Origin: Verrucomicrobia bacterium LP2A
GTDB lineage: Bacteria; Verrucomicrobiota; Verrucomicrobiia; Methylacidiphilales; Methylacidiphilaceae
Length of the DNA: 64,000 nucleotides
Assembly: GCA_000526255.1 (NCBI GenBank)
Contig: JAFS01000001.1
Span: 496,001 to 560,000, forward strand
Reading direction: 5' to 3'
The position numbers and the translations under genes were made by a program. This document shows positions 43,487 through 52,424 of this stretch, piece by piece. The notes under the pieces were generated by a model. The model was not told the DNA's origin. It ran no database searches and saw nothing but the letters and a program-made list of their open reading frames with translations. The number at the start of each line of letters is the position of its first letter. Position 1 is the stretch's first letter.

Positions 43487-43801
43487 TCAGGCCGAGGCGG
43501 ACGTCTGGTTGGTTCCCGTCGTCAGGAGGTTGGCCAGCTCCTGAATCTGGGACCACTCGCGACTCGAGGGGGGATGGAGCAGACGAAGGCAAATCGTGTC
43601 CTTATCGGCGAGGACGAGAAATTGATCGCCTCTCTTGAGGCCGACCCGTTGGCAAACGGCCTCGGGAATCACAACCTGCCCCTTGATGCTCAAGCGCGTG
43701 GTGCCGGAAGTCCGCGTGGTTCGCTTCCTCGGAGTGGTCCTCCCCTGCGCTTCTTTGCCGGGCCTGACCTTAGCGGGCTTGTTGTGCAAGATGGTGGTCA
43801 T
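43487..43801 (-). CDS. AbrB/MazE/SpoVT-type DNA-binding protein 2
   Basis: 104 residues from ATG 43801. A basic N-terminal extension (residues 1-35) precedes the AbrB domain TTRLSIKGQVVIPEAVCQRV, GLKRGDQFLVLADKDTICLR, and a C-terminal helix (SREWSQIQELANLLTT). The core resembles the protein at 43159-43341. A perfect inverted repeat just upstream (43821-43840) may be its autoregulatory site. Confidence 0.82.
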   Translation of the reverse strand: MTTILHNKPAKVRPGKEAQGRTTPRKRTTRTSGTTRLSIKGQVVIPEAVCQRVGLKRGDQFLVLADKDTICLRLLHPPSSREWSQIQELANLLTTGTNQTSASA

Positions 43802-43820
43802 TTCTAGCAACTACTATGCC

Positions 43821-43840
43821 GACATTGCATCGTCAATGTC
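43821..43840. promoter_or_regulatory. Inverted repeat upstream of AbrB gene 2
   Basis: GACATTG-CATCGT-CAATGTC, seven perfect pairs of arms, lies 20 bases upstream of the AbrB start at 43801 and in the shared region with the divergent TMEM175-like gene. It is a plausible operator for the AbrB protein. Confidence 0.45.
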
Positions 43841-44403
43841 TTTGTCACGCAATTGTAACGATTCCGGGAGCAGAAAAGATTGCAGAAGCAGTTGTTGCGA
43901 GCAGACTTAGAGAACGGAATTCCTGTCGATGCGGAGGGGGAGAAGCGGCTTCCTTGCCGTGGCGTGTGCGGTGCGGCCGGGGAGGAGGGAGAAAGAGCCA
44001 TGAGTGATCGGATTCGATCCCTGGACGGAAGCGGGGTCTGGGCGTAGCGCATCAGAAGCCTTGGCGGCATTGACGAAAGCTCCCACGGCCCCTAGCATCC
44101 CGAGCGGCAACATCACCATGGAAAAGGGCCGGCTCGAAGCCTTCAGCGATGGTGTCTTCGCCATCCTCATCACGATCACCGTGCTCGAGCTGAAGGCTCC
44201 GCATGGGGTGAACCTCGCTGCGCTTGCTTCAGTTCTCCCGCTCTTTTTAAACTACGTGCTCAGCTACGTCTATCTCGGGATCTACTGGAACAATCACCAC
44301 CATCTGCTCAAGGCTTGCCACCAGATCAACGGAGCGATCATGTGGGTTGCCAACAGTTGACTAATCAATAGACATAACTCACGTTGCATGGCATTTTTTT
44401 CCC

Positions 44404-44964
44404 ATGAAGCTGAGCGTCTGGGCAAGGCGGCAGGGGATTGGCTCCAAGACGGCTTGGCGGATGGGGAAGGACGGGAAGATGCCGGTGCCGGTCGAGCAGC
44501 TGCCGACCGGGACGGTGATCGTGCATGCGGAGGAGAGGCAGCCCGGCGGAGTTGCCCTCTACGCGCGCGTCTCCAGCGCCGACCAGAAGGCCGATCTGGA
44601 CAGGCAGTTGGCGCGGCTGACGGAGTGGGCGCTCGCCAAGCGGTTGCCGATTGTCGATGCGGTCAAGGAGGTTGGCTCCGGGATGAACGGACCTCGCAAG
44701 GGACTCTTGCGGATCTTGCGCGATCCGAAGGTCGGCGTCATTCTGGTCGAGCATCGGGACCGGCGGATGCGCTTTGGATTCGAGCCTCTGGAGGCGGCCT
44801 TCGCTGCGCATGGCAGATCCCTGCTGGTTATCGATCCCGAGGAGATGACCGACGACATCGTCCGCGATCTGCACGAGGTCATCGTGTCGATGTGCGCGAG
44901 GCTCTACGGCAAGCGGTCCGCCAGGAACCGGGCGAAAAAGGTGCTGGAGGCTCTCCATGAGTGA
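44404..44964 (+). CDS. tnpA: IS607-family serine recombinase TnpA
   Basis: 186 residues. An N-terminal MerR-like helix-turn-helix (LSVWARRQGIGSKTAWRMGK, then DGKMPVP) is followed by the resolvase catalytic domain with the active serine in YARVSSADQKADLDRQL (about residue 56). RDRRMRFGFEPLEAAFAAHG and IVRDLHEVIVSMCARLYGKR match the IS607 type. Complete and in frame, so presumably active. Confidence 0.93.
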   Translation: MKLSVWARRQGIGSKTAWRMGKDGKMPVPVEQLPTGTVIVHAEERQPGGVALYARVSSADQKADLDRQLARLTEWALAKRLPIVDAVKEVGSGMNGPRKGLLRILRDPKVGVILVEHRDRRMRFGFEPLEAAFAAHGRSLLVIDPEEMTDDIVRDLHEVIVSMCARLYGKRSARNRAKKVLEALHE

Positions 44965-46585
44965 TCGTCCGGTCTTCACCTATCAGACGCGCTTGAGGCT
45001 CGCGGCAGAGCAGGTCGCGGCTCTGGACGCCTATGCGGATCTCTACGGGCGAGCCGAGCGGGCCCTCTTTGCCAGGATGCGGGTGGGGATTCCGATGGGC
45101 GATCTCAAGTGCGAGTTCCTGCGGCGCTTTGGGATCACCGCCCGGCAGTTCAACGCGATTCGCGTGGGCCTCGAGGGCAAGATCGCCTCGATCCGGGAGC
45201 GGCTTCCGGAGTGGATCGCCGAGGCCGAGTCCCGCATCCAGAGAGCCGAAAGGGTCATCGGCATCCTCTCGGCGAGGGAGCCAGGCTCGGAGAAGCTGCA
45301 CCAGAAGAAGCGGCGGCTTGGGAGCCTTCGCGCCAGGCTCGCGGCGCGGATCGCCGACCGGGACTCAGGGCGCGTCCGCCTCTGCTTCGGCTCCCGCCGC
45401 CTCTTCCGCAAGCAGTTTGCCCTCAAGGAGAACGGCTACGCCAGCCATGCGGAGTGGAAAAAGGATTGGCAATCCGCACGGAGCGCCCAGTTCTTCGTGA
45501 TCGGCTCGAAGGACGAGACCGCGGGCAACCAGTCCTGCCAGGCTTCGGCCGAGGACGACGGCAGCCTGACCCTGCGTCTGCGTCTTCCCGATGCGCTGGC
45601 CTCGGATGGCAAGCTTCTGGTCATTCCCGGCGTGCGATTCGCCTATGGCCAGGAGGAGATCCTTCAGGCGCTTGCCGCGAGCCGGATCGTTCTGTCGCAA
45701 ACCAAGACGGGCAAGCCTGTCCGGAAGCGGGAGGGAGTGGCGGTAAGCTACCGCTTTTTAAGGGACCGGAAGGGCTGGCGGGTCTTCGCGAGCGTCCCGG
45801 CCAAGCCGGTTCCCATTGCGACAAGCCGTCTGGCGGGAGCGCTTGGGATCGACATCAACCACGACCATCTGGCCGTGGCGGAGACGGACCGGTTCGGCAA
45901 CCTGCGGCGGGCCCTTCGGGTGGATCTCAACCTCTACGGCAAGACCGAAGATCAAGCCAAGGCGATCATCGGCGACGCGGCGAGGATGATTGTGGAGATG
46001 GCCCGGGAGCGTGGTCTTCCCTTGGTCTTTGAGCGGCTGGATCTCAATAAAAGGAGGGCTGAGCTTGAGGTGGCGAGTCCATCCGCCGCCAGGAAGATCT
46101 CGTCGTTTTGCTACTCCAAGACCATCGCCATGCTCAAGGCGGCCTGTTTTCGAGCCGGAGTCGAGGGGATCGAAGTCGATCCGGCCTATACTTCCGTGAT
46201 TGGCGCGGTGAACCACGCGCGTCATCACGGTGTGAGCTCTCACCAAGGCGCGGCCTATGCCGTGGCCAGGAGAGGCTTGGGCCTCTCCGAGCGTCCGACC
46301 GTGCGGGAGGCCGTTGCGCCCGCCCGCAATGGCGGCCACCTCACCTTTGCCCTACCCGCGAGGAATCGGGCGAAGCATGTGTGGTCGTTCTGGTCGGAGG
46401 TTCGGAGGAGGCTCAAAGCGGCGCATGCAGCGCATGCCCGGTCGGGAGGCTTGCGAGAGCCGCCCGCGCCTTTGCTCCCGGAAACGCGGGCATTGGGCGC
46501 AACCTGGGCATTGCCGGCGGAATCCCGGCACGCGAACCGTCGGCAGAACTGTTCGGCCGACGTCATCGACGACCTTCCCTGGTAG
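44957..46585 (+). CDS. tnpB: Divergent TnpB of the IS607 element (no zinc finger)
   Basis: 542 residues. The RuvC Asp (LGIDINHDHLAVAETD, about 298) and Glu (VFERLDLNKRR, about 358) are present. After DPAYTSVIGAVNHARHHG there is no CxxC...CxxC finger, and the position of the third catalytic Asp reads SSHQGAAYAVARRGLG, with His/Gln/Gly/Ala and no acid. The N-terminal region contains a long helical segment (about 70-120). The C terminus ends in a low-complexity tail. It belongs to a distinct TnpB-related branch; whether it still cuts DNA or has become a regulator cannot be told from sequence. Confidence 0.8.
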   Translation: MSDRPVFTYQTRLRLAAEQVAALDAYADLYGRAERALFARMRVGIPMGDLKCEFLRRFGITARQFNAIRVGLEGKIASIRERLPEWIAEAESRIQRAERVIGILSAREPGSEKLHQKKRRLGSLRARLAARIADRDSGRVRLCFGSRRLFRKQFALKENGYASHAEWKKDWQSARSAQFFVIGSKDETAGNQSCQASAEDDGSLTLRLRLPDALASDGKLLVIPGVRFAYGQEEILQALAASRIVLSQTKTGKPVRKREGVAVSYRFLRDRKGWRVFASVPAKPVPIATSRLAGALGIDINHDHLAVAETDRFGNLRRALRVDLNLYGKTEDQAKAIIGDAARMIVEMARERGLPLVFERLDLNKRRAELEVASPSAARKISSFCYSKTIAMLKAACFRAGVEGIEVDPAYTSVIGAVNHARHHGVSSHQGAAYAVARRGLGLSERPTVREAVAPARNGGHLTFALPARNRAKHVWSFWSEVRRRLKAAHAAHARSGGLREPPAPLLPETRALGATWALPAESRHANRRQNCSADVIDDLPW

Positions 46586-46978
46586 GGGGATGGTTGTCTG
46601 TGGTTTGAGGAACGGCCAATCTCCATCTGCTATTCTGGCTTTCGCTCTTCCCCTTCGTTACGAGCTGGGCCGGAGACCACCATTCGGCGACGCTACCGAC
46701 GGCCGTCTACGGGGTCATCCTGCTCGCGGCCGCGATCGCCTATTTCGTCCTCCAGCATCTGATCATCCACGAGCAGGGCTGCGATTCGCGGCTGGCCGCT
46801 GCGATCGGCCGGGATGGGAAGGGCCGGCTTTCCATGATTCTCTATGCATCGGCGATCGGCCTCTCCTTCCTTCAGCCGTGGATCGCGCAATCGATCTATG
46901 CTCTGACCGCCATGCTCTGGCTCGTTCCCGACCGCAGGCTGGTGCGCGCTTTAGAGCAGGGATAAGCTGCCCATCGCT

Positions 46979-47776
46979 ATGACTCGATTGAATCTGGATA
47001 CCCGGGAGCTGGCGGAGAGCTACGACCGGTTGAGCGATTCGCAATTCCTCTTTGGGAAGCTCTTGATCGAGCGGATGAGGGTGCGAGCGGGAGAGCGGGT
47101 CTTGGATGTCGGCTGCGGCACGGGCCGTCTTGCGGAATACATCTCCCAGGTCGTTGGGCCCACCGGCACGGTCTTGGGCATCGATCCCCTGCCGCACCGG
47201 ATCGAGATCGCCCTGCGCCGGGCCAAGCCGGGCCTCGGCTTCGCGGTGGGAGGGAGCGACGACCTCGGGCGCTTTGCGGATGCTGCTTGGGACCAGGTCT
47301 GTCTCAACAGCGTCTTTCACTGGATCGAAAGGAAGGCGGAAGCCTTGGAGGAGATCCACCGGATTCTCCGGCCGGGCGGAAAGCTCGGAATCGGCACGGG
47401 CGAAAAGGACCAGCCCAACCCTTTTCGGAAGATCGTCGAGGGAGCCATCATTTCGGTGATGGGCACGGTTCCGGAGGGGACTCGGCTCTCCCCCTTTCTG
47501 CTTTCGGCAGAAGAATGGCGCAATCTCGTGTCGGAGGCAGGGTTTTCGGTGCGCCTTGTGGAGAGCCAGCTGTACACCGACTTTGTGGAGAAGGCCGAGG
47601 ATCTGATCGAGTTTCTGCGCTCGAGCAGCTTCGGCAATTTCCTCGCCGGCATCCCCGAGGAAGATCAACCGGCGATCCTGGAGCAGATTCGAGAACGGTT
47701 GGAGCGGCTCCGGACCGCACGCGGGATCGAGCGGAAGTTCCAACGCCTGCTCGTCGTCGCCGAGCGGAAGGCGTGA
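46979..47776 (+). CDS. Class I SAM-dependent methyltransferase 1
   Basis: 265 residues. SAM motif I is RVLDVGCGTGRLAEYISQVV; then VLGIDPLPHRIEIA, WDQVCLNSVFHWIERKAEAL and IHRILRPGGKLGIGTGE. It is clearly related over its whole length to the protein encoded at 51129-52085 (shared HWI..., EIHRIL(R/K)PGGKLGI, FR(x)... ER/R-L...). That copy differs by an N-terminal signal-like segment. Substrate unknown. The dienelactone hydrolase gene follows on the same strand 53 bases later. Confidence 0.82.
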   Translation: MTRLNLDTRELAESYDRLSDSQFLFGKLLIERMRVRAGERVLDVGCGTGRLAEYISQVVGPTGTVLGIDPLPHRIEIALRRAKPGLGFAVGGSDDLGRFADAAWDQVCLNSVFHWIERKAEALEEIHRILRPGGKLGIGTGEKDQPNPFRKIVEGAIISVMGTVPEGTRLSPFLLSAEEWRNLVSEAGFSVRLVESQLYTDFVEKAEDLIEFLRSSSFGNFLAGIPEEDQPAILEQIRERLERLRTARGIERKFQRLLVVAERKA

Positions 47777-47829
47777 GCCCCGCTTCCGGAGTTTCCATTT
47801 TCGCTCAGCGCGTCATGGAGGAGAAATCA

Positions 47830-48546
47830 ATGCAAAGAGAGGTGCATTCGCAGTGGATCGATCTGGAAGCCACCGACGGAAGCCGGTTTGCGGGCTTTCT
47901 GGCCCAGCCCTCCGCTCCCGGATCCTATCCGGGAATCCTCGTCTTCATGGAGGCGTTCGGCGTTAACCAGCATATTCGGAACGTCGTCGAGCGGCTCGCC
48001 CAGCAGGGCTATCGGGCGCTCGCCCCGGATCTCTACCATCGGAGCGCCTCTCGCTGGGAGGGGAGCTATGAGGATTTCACGCAGGCGCTCACCCATCTTC
48101 GGCAGGTGACGGTCGAGGGGCTTTCGGCCGACGTACAAGGCGGCTACCGGTGGCTGAGTGCGGGCGGCTGCGGAAGGGCGGTGGGGGCGGTTGGCTTCTG
48201 CTTCGGGGGCCGGGTGGCGTTCCTGAGCAGCACCGTGGCTCCGCTTCGCGCGGCCTGTTCCTTTTACGGCGGGGGGATCGCGCCGGATCTCCTGGATCGG
48301 GCGAAGGAGGCGAAGGCCCCGCTTCTTCTCTTCTGGGGAGGACGCGACCAGCACGTCCCGCCGGAAGAGGCCCGGGCGACCGCCGACGCACTCCGAGCCG
48401 CGAACAAGGAGTTCATCGAGGTGAGCTTTTCGGAGGCGGGCCACGGCTTCTTCTGCGAGGAGCGGGGCAGCTATGATCCCGAAGCGGCACGGATGTCCTG
48501 GCTGCTCGTCCAAGACTTTTTCGGCCACCACCTTCGGCCGAGCTAA
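47830..48546 (+). CDS. Dienelactone hydrolase family protein
   Basis: 238 residues from ATG 47830 (GGAGGAG seven bases upstream; ATG 47815 also possible). The nucleophile elbow GAVGFCFGGRVAF carries the catalytic Cys; the acid is in FWGGRDQHVPPEE and the His in SEAGHGFFCEERGSYDPEAA. It is a cytoplasmic hydrolase of the carboxymethylenebutenolidase type; the real substrate is probably not dienelactone here. The stop overlaps that of the convergent TonB receptor by four bases. Confidence 0.88.
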   Translation: MQREVHSQWIDLEATDGSRFAGFLAQPSAPGSYPGILVFMEAFGVNQHIRNVVERLAQQGYRALAPDLYHRSASRWEGSYEDFTQALTHLRQVTVEGLSADVQGGYRWLSAGGCGRAVGAVGFCFGGRVAFLSSTVAPLRAACSFYGGGIAPDLLDRAKEAKAPLLLFWGGRDQHVPPEEARATADALRAANKEFIEVSFSEAGHGFFCEERGSYDPEAARMSWLLVQDFFGHHLRPS

Positions 48547-51059
48547 AACGAAACCTGGATCATCGCCTGCATCCAGAAGGGCATCTGGAGGGCGGCATAT
48601 TCGAGGTTGGCGGTGCGCGCGGGGGTAAAGCCGGGAGCTCCCGCAATCCAGTAGTGGTTGTCGGTGAAGTTGTAGAACCAGACCCGCGCCTCCCAGTGCT
48701 TGGCGGCGTAAAAGAGGCTCGCGTTCAAGGTATACCAGGCCGGTGCCCGGACGGAGTAGTCATAGGAGAGGAATTGGCCGCCCTGCTCGATCGCCCAAAA
48801 GGAGGCGCCGAAGCCCGAGTCGGTCTTGTAGGTGAGCATCAGGTTGCCATACTCCTTGGGAAAGCCGATGAAGGGATAGACGCCTGGGGCGAGGGAGACG
48901 ATCTGGCTGACGGGCAGACCGTATTGCGCGGCCACGCTCGCGGTGTAGGGGGTAAAGGTGGTCGGGCCGACGCCGTCGGTGTTCGTCCAGTTCTCATACC
49001 CTTGCATGTAGTTGAATCCGAAGTTAGCCCAAAAATGGCGGTCCGGCCGGTAGCTCCCCTGGAGTTGCACCCCTTGGACATCGGCGGAAACGGTCGGGGT
49101 TGTGCCTCCCGGAAGAACGAAGGCGGGAATGAATCCAGACTGGGCGTAGGCCGAAAGCCCGAGAAAGAGCGTATCGCGGAGGAGAGAGAGCTTGAGGCCC
49201 GTCTCGTAGAGGGTCTGGGTCTGGTGGTAGTAGGTGCTGGTGAACTCCGGGGCGAAGGAGCCGAAGATCGATTGGGCGGTCGTCTGCCCGAAGTAGTAGG
49301 TCGCATACCAGGAAAGCCAAGGGAAGATCTGATAGGTGGGGCTGGCGGTGACCTGCGGCAGGAGGGCGCTTGTCGAGGTCGCGTCATAGCTCGGGCCGAT
49401 GAGCTGCGCCGGGGTGCCGGAGGGCGGCTGGGCGTTCACGAAGTAGGCGTCGACGCGGGCGCCGAGGAAGAGGCTCGCCTTTTCTCCGAAGTGGAGGATG
49501 TCCTGGACGAAGGGGGAGATCTCCCAGAAGTTGCACTGGGTCGAGGCGAAGTTGTCGACGTTGTAATACTCTCCCGGATAGCCCGGAATCGGAATGTCCG
49601 TGAGAAACGGATTGGCGTAGGCGGGGCTGGCCGCCAGCGAGTAGGGGACGATCGTGGAGGCGGAGGCGGGCGAAATCGGCCTGCTCATATCGGCTTGGTT
49701 GCTCGTCGGATGCCAGCTACCCGAATACTCCTCGTCGCTCAAGAAGCGGAAGGCGAGGCCGCTGTCGACGCTTTGCCAAAAGCTTTTGTTCTGCTTCTCC
49801 GGCTCCCAGCGGATTTCGAGCCGGTCGGCGACATTGACGCCGTAGGGCAAGACGACCCACGTCGGATCCGGGATCGGCTGGGCGGCGTTCGCCTGGAAAT
49901 ACTCGAAGAGCGTGTTGTTCACGAGGGTGAGCTCGTCGCTCAGTCGGATCGTGGCGATCGCCTGGCTGACGACATAAAGCTGATTCGAGGAGTCGAGCGG
50001 GGTATTGAAGAGGTTGGCCCGGCCGCTGATCGGGACTTGGGGTCCCCAGTCGATCGCGTATCCGGAGCCCGGCGGCGGCGTCCCTTGACCCGGGTGGAAC
50101 TGGCCAAACGGCTGTGCCGCAGTAGCCGGTGGGGTGTAATAGCCGACCCAGGCGCCGCTCTGGTAGAGACCGGAGTCGATGAGGGACTGAGTCGGCCGGG
50201 TGACCCCGGCGTACGGAAGAAAGGAGTTCTGATTGAACTCCCCATTCCAGTCGACGCGAACCTCCTCCGTGGGCTTCCAAGAAAGGGCGAGATAGGCGCA
50301 CTCCCGATTCAGGTAGGAGCCATCATAGTAGTTGTAGGGCGCGTAGCCCTCCTGCCCGAAGTAGTCGAACCGGTAGGCGAGCTTCTTTTCCTTGCCGATC
50401 GGACCGCCGATGTCGATGTTCCACAGGTTGGTGTCGTACATCCCCACGGTGTAGTAGGCGTTGCCGCGGAAGCGGTCGAAGAAGGGCTGCTTGGTCACCT
50501 CGTCGACATATCCCCCAGCGAACTCCTGAGGCCCATAGACGACGCTCACCGGCCCCGTGACGACATCGAGCGAATCGTCCGCGTTGAAGTTGAGCAGGGG
50601 GCCCCAGTTTCCGCCGCTGGAGAAGCCGACGAGCATCCCGTTCCGGAAGGCCGTCGCGGGAAGCCCGCGGACGACGGGCTCGCTCACGACGTTCCCGGTC
50701 GCTTGGGTCGGATTGACCGAGGGGCTGAAGGCGACCAGGTCGTTGACCTGCTGGGCCATCACCGTATCGAGCTCTTCCCGGGAGACGGGAAGGACATCGC
50801 GGGGGGTATCCATGACCGACAAGTCGGGTCCGTAGACCGAAGTGACTTCCTGGGCGGGAGGAGTGGGCCTCTCCTCTTCGGCGGTCACGATCACGTCGGG
50901 AAGCTGAGTGGAAGGAGCGGCCGCCGAAGGTGCGCTCGGCTCCGCCTCGCCGCTTGCAAGAGGGTCCGGCGGATCGGTCCTTTGGGATTCCTGGGCCCTC
51001 ACAGAGGCCAGGAGGGCGAGGCAAGCGAAGCAGGCGGCGGAGTACTTTCTAGCTCTCAT
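48543..51059 (-). CDS. TonB-dependent outer membrane receptor 2
   Basis: 838 residues with a signal peptide (KYSAACFACLALLASVRAQE). A Pro/Ser-rich spacer leads to an N-terminal box DVIVTAEEERPTPPAQEVTS, a plug (VNDLVAFSPSVNPTQATGNV; PVVRGLPATAFRNGMLV; SLDVVTGPVSVVYGPQEFAG), and a barrel ending FWMQAMIQVSF with terminal Phe. It is not closely related to the receptor at 28904-31615. A methyltransferase with a signal-like N terminus is encoded 69 bases upstream on the same strand and is probably in the same transcript. The ligand is unknown; a metal chelate is a reasonable guess in a methanotroph. Confidence 0.88.
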   Translation of the reverse strand: MRARKYSAACFACLALLASVRAQESQRTDPPDPLASGEAEPSAPSAAAPSTQLPDVIVTAEEERPTPPAQEVTSVYGPDLSVMDTPRDVLPVSREELDTVMAQQVNDLVAFSPSVNPTQATGNVVSEPVVRGLPATAFRNGMLVGFSSGGNWGPLLNFNADDSLDVVTGPVSVVYGPQEFAGGYVDEVTKQPFFDRFRGNAYYTVGMYDTNLWNIDIGGPIGKEKKLAYRFDYFGQEGYAPYNYYDGSYLNRECAYLALSWKPTEEVRVDWNGEFNQNSFLPYAGVTRPTQSLIDSGLYQSGAWVGYYTPPATAAQPFGQFHPGQGTPPPGSGYAIDWGPQVPISGRANLFNTPLDSSNQLYVVSQAIATIRLSDELTLVNNTLFEYFQANAAQPIPDPTWVVLPYGVNVADRLEIRWEPEKQNKSFWQSVDSGLAFRFLSDEEYSGSWHPTSNQADMSRPISPASASTIVPYSLAASPAYANPFLTDIPIPGYPGEYYNVDNFASTQCNFWEISPFVQDILHFGEKASLFLGARVDAYFVNAQPPSGTPAQLIGPSYDATSTSALLPQVTASPTYQIFPWLSWYATYYFGQTTAQSIFGSFAPEFTSTYYHQTQTLYETGLKLSLLRDTLFLGLSAYAQSGFIPAFVLPGGTTPTVSADVQGVQLQGSYRPDRHFWANFGFNYMQGYENWTNTDGVGPTTFTPYTASVAAQYGLPVSQIVSLAPGVYPFIGFPKEYGNLMLTYKTDSGFGASFWAIEQGGQFLSYDYSVRAPAWYTLNASLFYAAKHWEARVWFYNFTDNHYWIAGAPGFTPARTANLEYAALQMPFWMQAMIQVSF

Positions 51060-51128
51060 TCCCGGTCGACATGTCCGAGAAGAGTAGCTCCCTCGCCCGC
51101 TTGGCCGCTAACGGCGGGTTGCCAATTT

Positions 51129-52085
51129 TTAGCGCGCGCTTGTCTTCTTTTCGGGAGAGGGGGAAGGGCCGCTTCTTCGTCGGCTCGCTTCCCGCTCTGC
51201 CACAAGGAGAAGGGTTTTGCCTGTAATCCGGATGTCGGAACCGGCCCGGGCCGCCAGCCGTTCGGTGATGCGGCGCTCGATCCGTTGCCGCTGCCCTGGG
51301 GAGACGCCCGAAAGGAACCTCCCCGCGCTGCTGGCCCGCCAAAAGGCGAGCAGCTCCGCGGGCGTCTTGGCCCGATCCTCCGACTCGACGGCCTTCACCT
51401 TGAGAACCCGGAATCCGTTCTGCCGGAGCATTCCTTTGAGCTGCGCGAGGCCGAGGGGAGCCGTTGCCAGGAAGAGCCCGGGAGGAAGCGTCCCCAGGAC
51501 CTCCTTCGCCGACCGCTCGATGATCTCGTCGAGCTCCGAAGGTCGGGTGGTGTCCTCGAAGCTGATCCCGAGCTTGCCCCCGGGCTTGAGGATTCGGTGG
51601 ATCTCTCGGATGGCTTGCCGCCGATCATCGATCCAGTGGAGGACGTAATTGAGATAAACGACATCGAATGAGCGGGGAGGAAAAGCCAGAAGATCACGAG
51701 AGCCGGCAACGGCAAAGGCGAGGCCCTTCCTCGCCCTCCGCTCGGCGAGGGCGATGCGGTAGGGGGAGGGATCAACCCCCAGCACCTTGCCTTTGGGTCC
51801 GGTGATTCGGGAGACCCAGGAGGCGAGTTGTCCCGTACCGCATCCCAGGTCGAGGACCGAGCGTCCCGGGGAGATGGCGAGGAGGGAGAGGAGTTCCCTG
51901 CCGACCTCGTACTGAGCGGCGCTCTTCCAGTCATAGTCCTCGGCGAGGCGAGGGGAATCGAAGACCGCCGGCCTGCCGATCCCGACCGTGGTCGCGAGCA
52001 GAAGAAGGGAGAGGGAGAGGGCCGGCGGAGAGTGGCGCCATCGAAAGAGGAGGTTTCCCGGATCGCTCTTCCCGCGCGCGCGCAT
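51129..52085 (-). CDS. SAM methyltransferase 2 with a signal-like N terminus
   Basis: 318 residues. The first 40 include RWRHSPPALSLSLLLLATTV, a basic then hydrophobic stretch that looks like a signal peptide or anchor. The methyltransferase domain follows: SVLDLGCGTGQLASWVSRIT, VLGVDPSPYRIALA, FDVVYLNYVLHWIDD and IHRILKPGGKLGISFED. It parallels the enzyme at 46979-47776. An exported SAM enzyme would lack its cofactor, so a membrane anchor with a cytoplasmic domain, or a wrong start codon, should be considered. It lies directly upstream of TonB receptor 2 on the same strand. Confidence 0.78.
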   Translation of the reverse strand: MRARGKSDPGNLLFRWRHSPPALSLSLLLLATTVGIGRPAVFDSPRLAEDYDWKSAAQYEVGRELLSLLAISPGRSVLDLGCGTGQLASWVSRITGPKGKVLGVDPSPYRIALAERRARKGLAFAVAGSRDLLAFPPRSFDVVYLNYVLHWIDDRRQAIREIHRILKPGGKLGISFEDTTRPSELDEIIERSAKEVLGTLPPGLFLATAPLGLAQLKGMLRQNGFRVLKVKAVESEDRAKTPAELLAFWRASSAGRFLSGVSPGQRQRIERRITERLAARAGSDIRITGKTLLLVAEREASRRRSGPSPSPEKKTSAR

Positions 52086-52424
52086 CGATTCGCGATAAGG
52101 GCTCCTCTCGGCAACTTGCGCAAGAAGATCTTTGGGAGAGGCCGGGGGACGTCCTGGAAAAAGCGGATGCTGCCCTTCGATCTCCCGCGAGACGAAAACG
52201 GCCTCCCTCGCCGTTGAGGCGGAGGTGCGGATGGGCGCTTCTCTTTTTTCCGCAACAAATCGGGGTGACGTAAGTTTACTCTCACGGTGAGGAGTGTCGC
52301 TCGGGCAGGGGGATCTTCCTTTCGAGGAATCGGACTCACGGGAGGAGGCGAGCGCCCTTCAGCGGCTTCCGGATGCTCGGGCTCAGCGGATCCTCCGCGC
52401 CTCTCCGGATGGGCATGGCTCGGC

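Larger units (their letters stand above)
44354..46619 (+). mobile_element. IS607-type element (serine transposase plus TnpB)
   Basis: The ends are set by the broken channel frame. GCCAA occurs at both junctions (44349-44353 and 46615-46619), so the exact crossover is ambiguous within five bases. The element carries a serine-recombinase tnpA and a tnpB that overlap by eight bases. It lacks terminal inverted repeats, as IS607 elements do; a small TTGA-4-TCAA palindrome sits at the left end. Confidence 0.88.
44118..46965 (+). pseudogene. TMEM175/DUF1211-type potassium channel gene split by an IS607 element
   Basis: The first part (ATG 44118) gives MEKGRLEAFSDGVFAILITI, with the signature R-x3-FSDGVFAI of TMEM175 channels, to IYWNNHHHLLKACHQINGAI, MWVAN. 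The frame resumes after the insertion at about 46619 with LHLLFWLSLFPFVTSWAGDH and runs to the stop at 46965. Joining the two gives about 195 residues and six helices, the normal bacterial TMEM175 form. These channels conduct K+. The gene is inactive as it stands, but the coding halves show no other damage, so the insertion is recent. Confidence 0.85.

Noticed and set aside
48654-51671. A 1005-codon plus-strand frame across TonB receptor 2
   Set aside because: The minus strand encodes a receptor with signal peptide, plug motifs and terminal Phe; the plus frame has only Gly/Arg/Val-rich text and no start signals.
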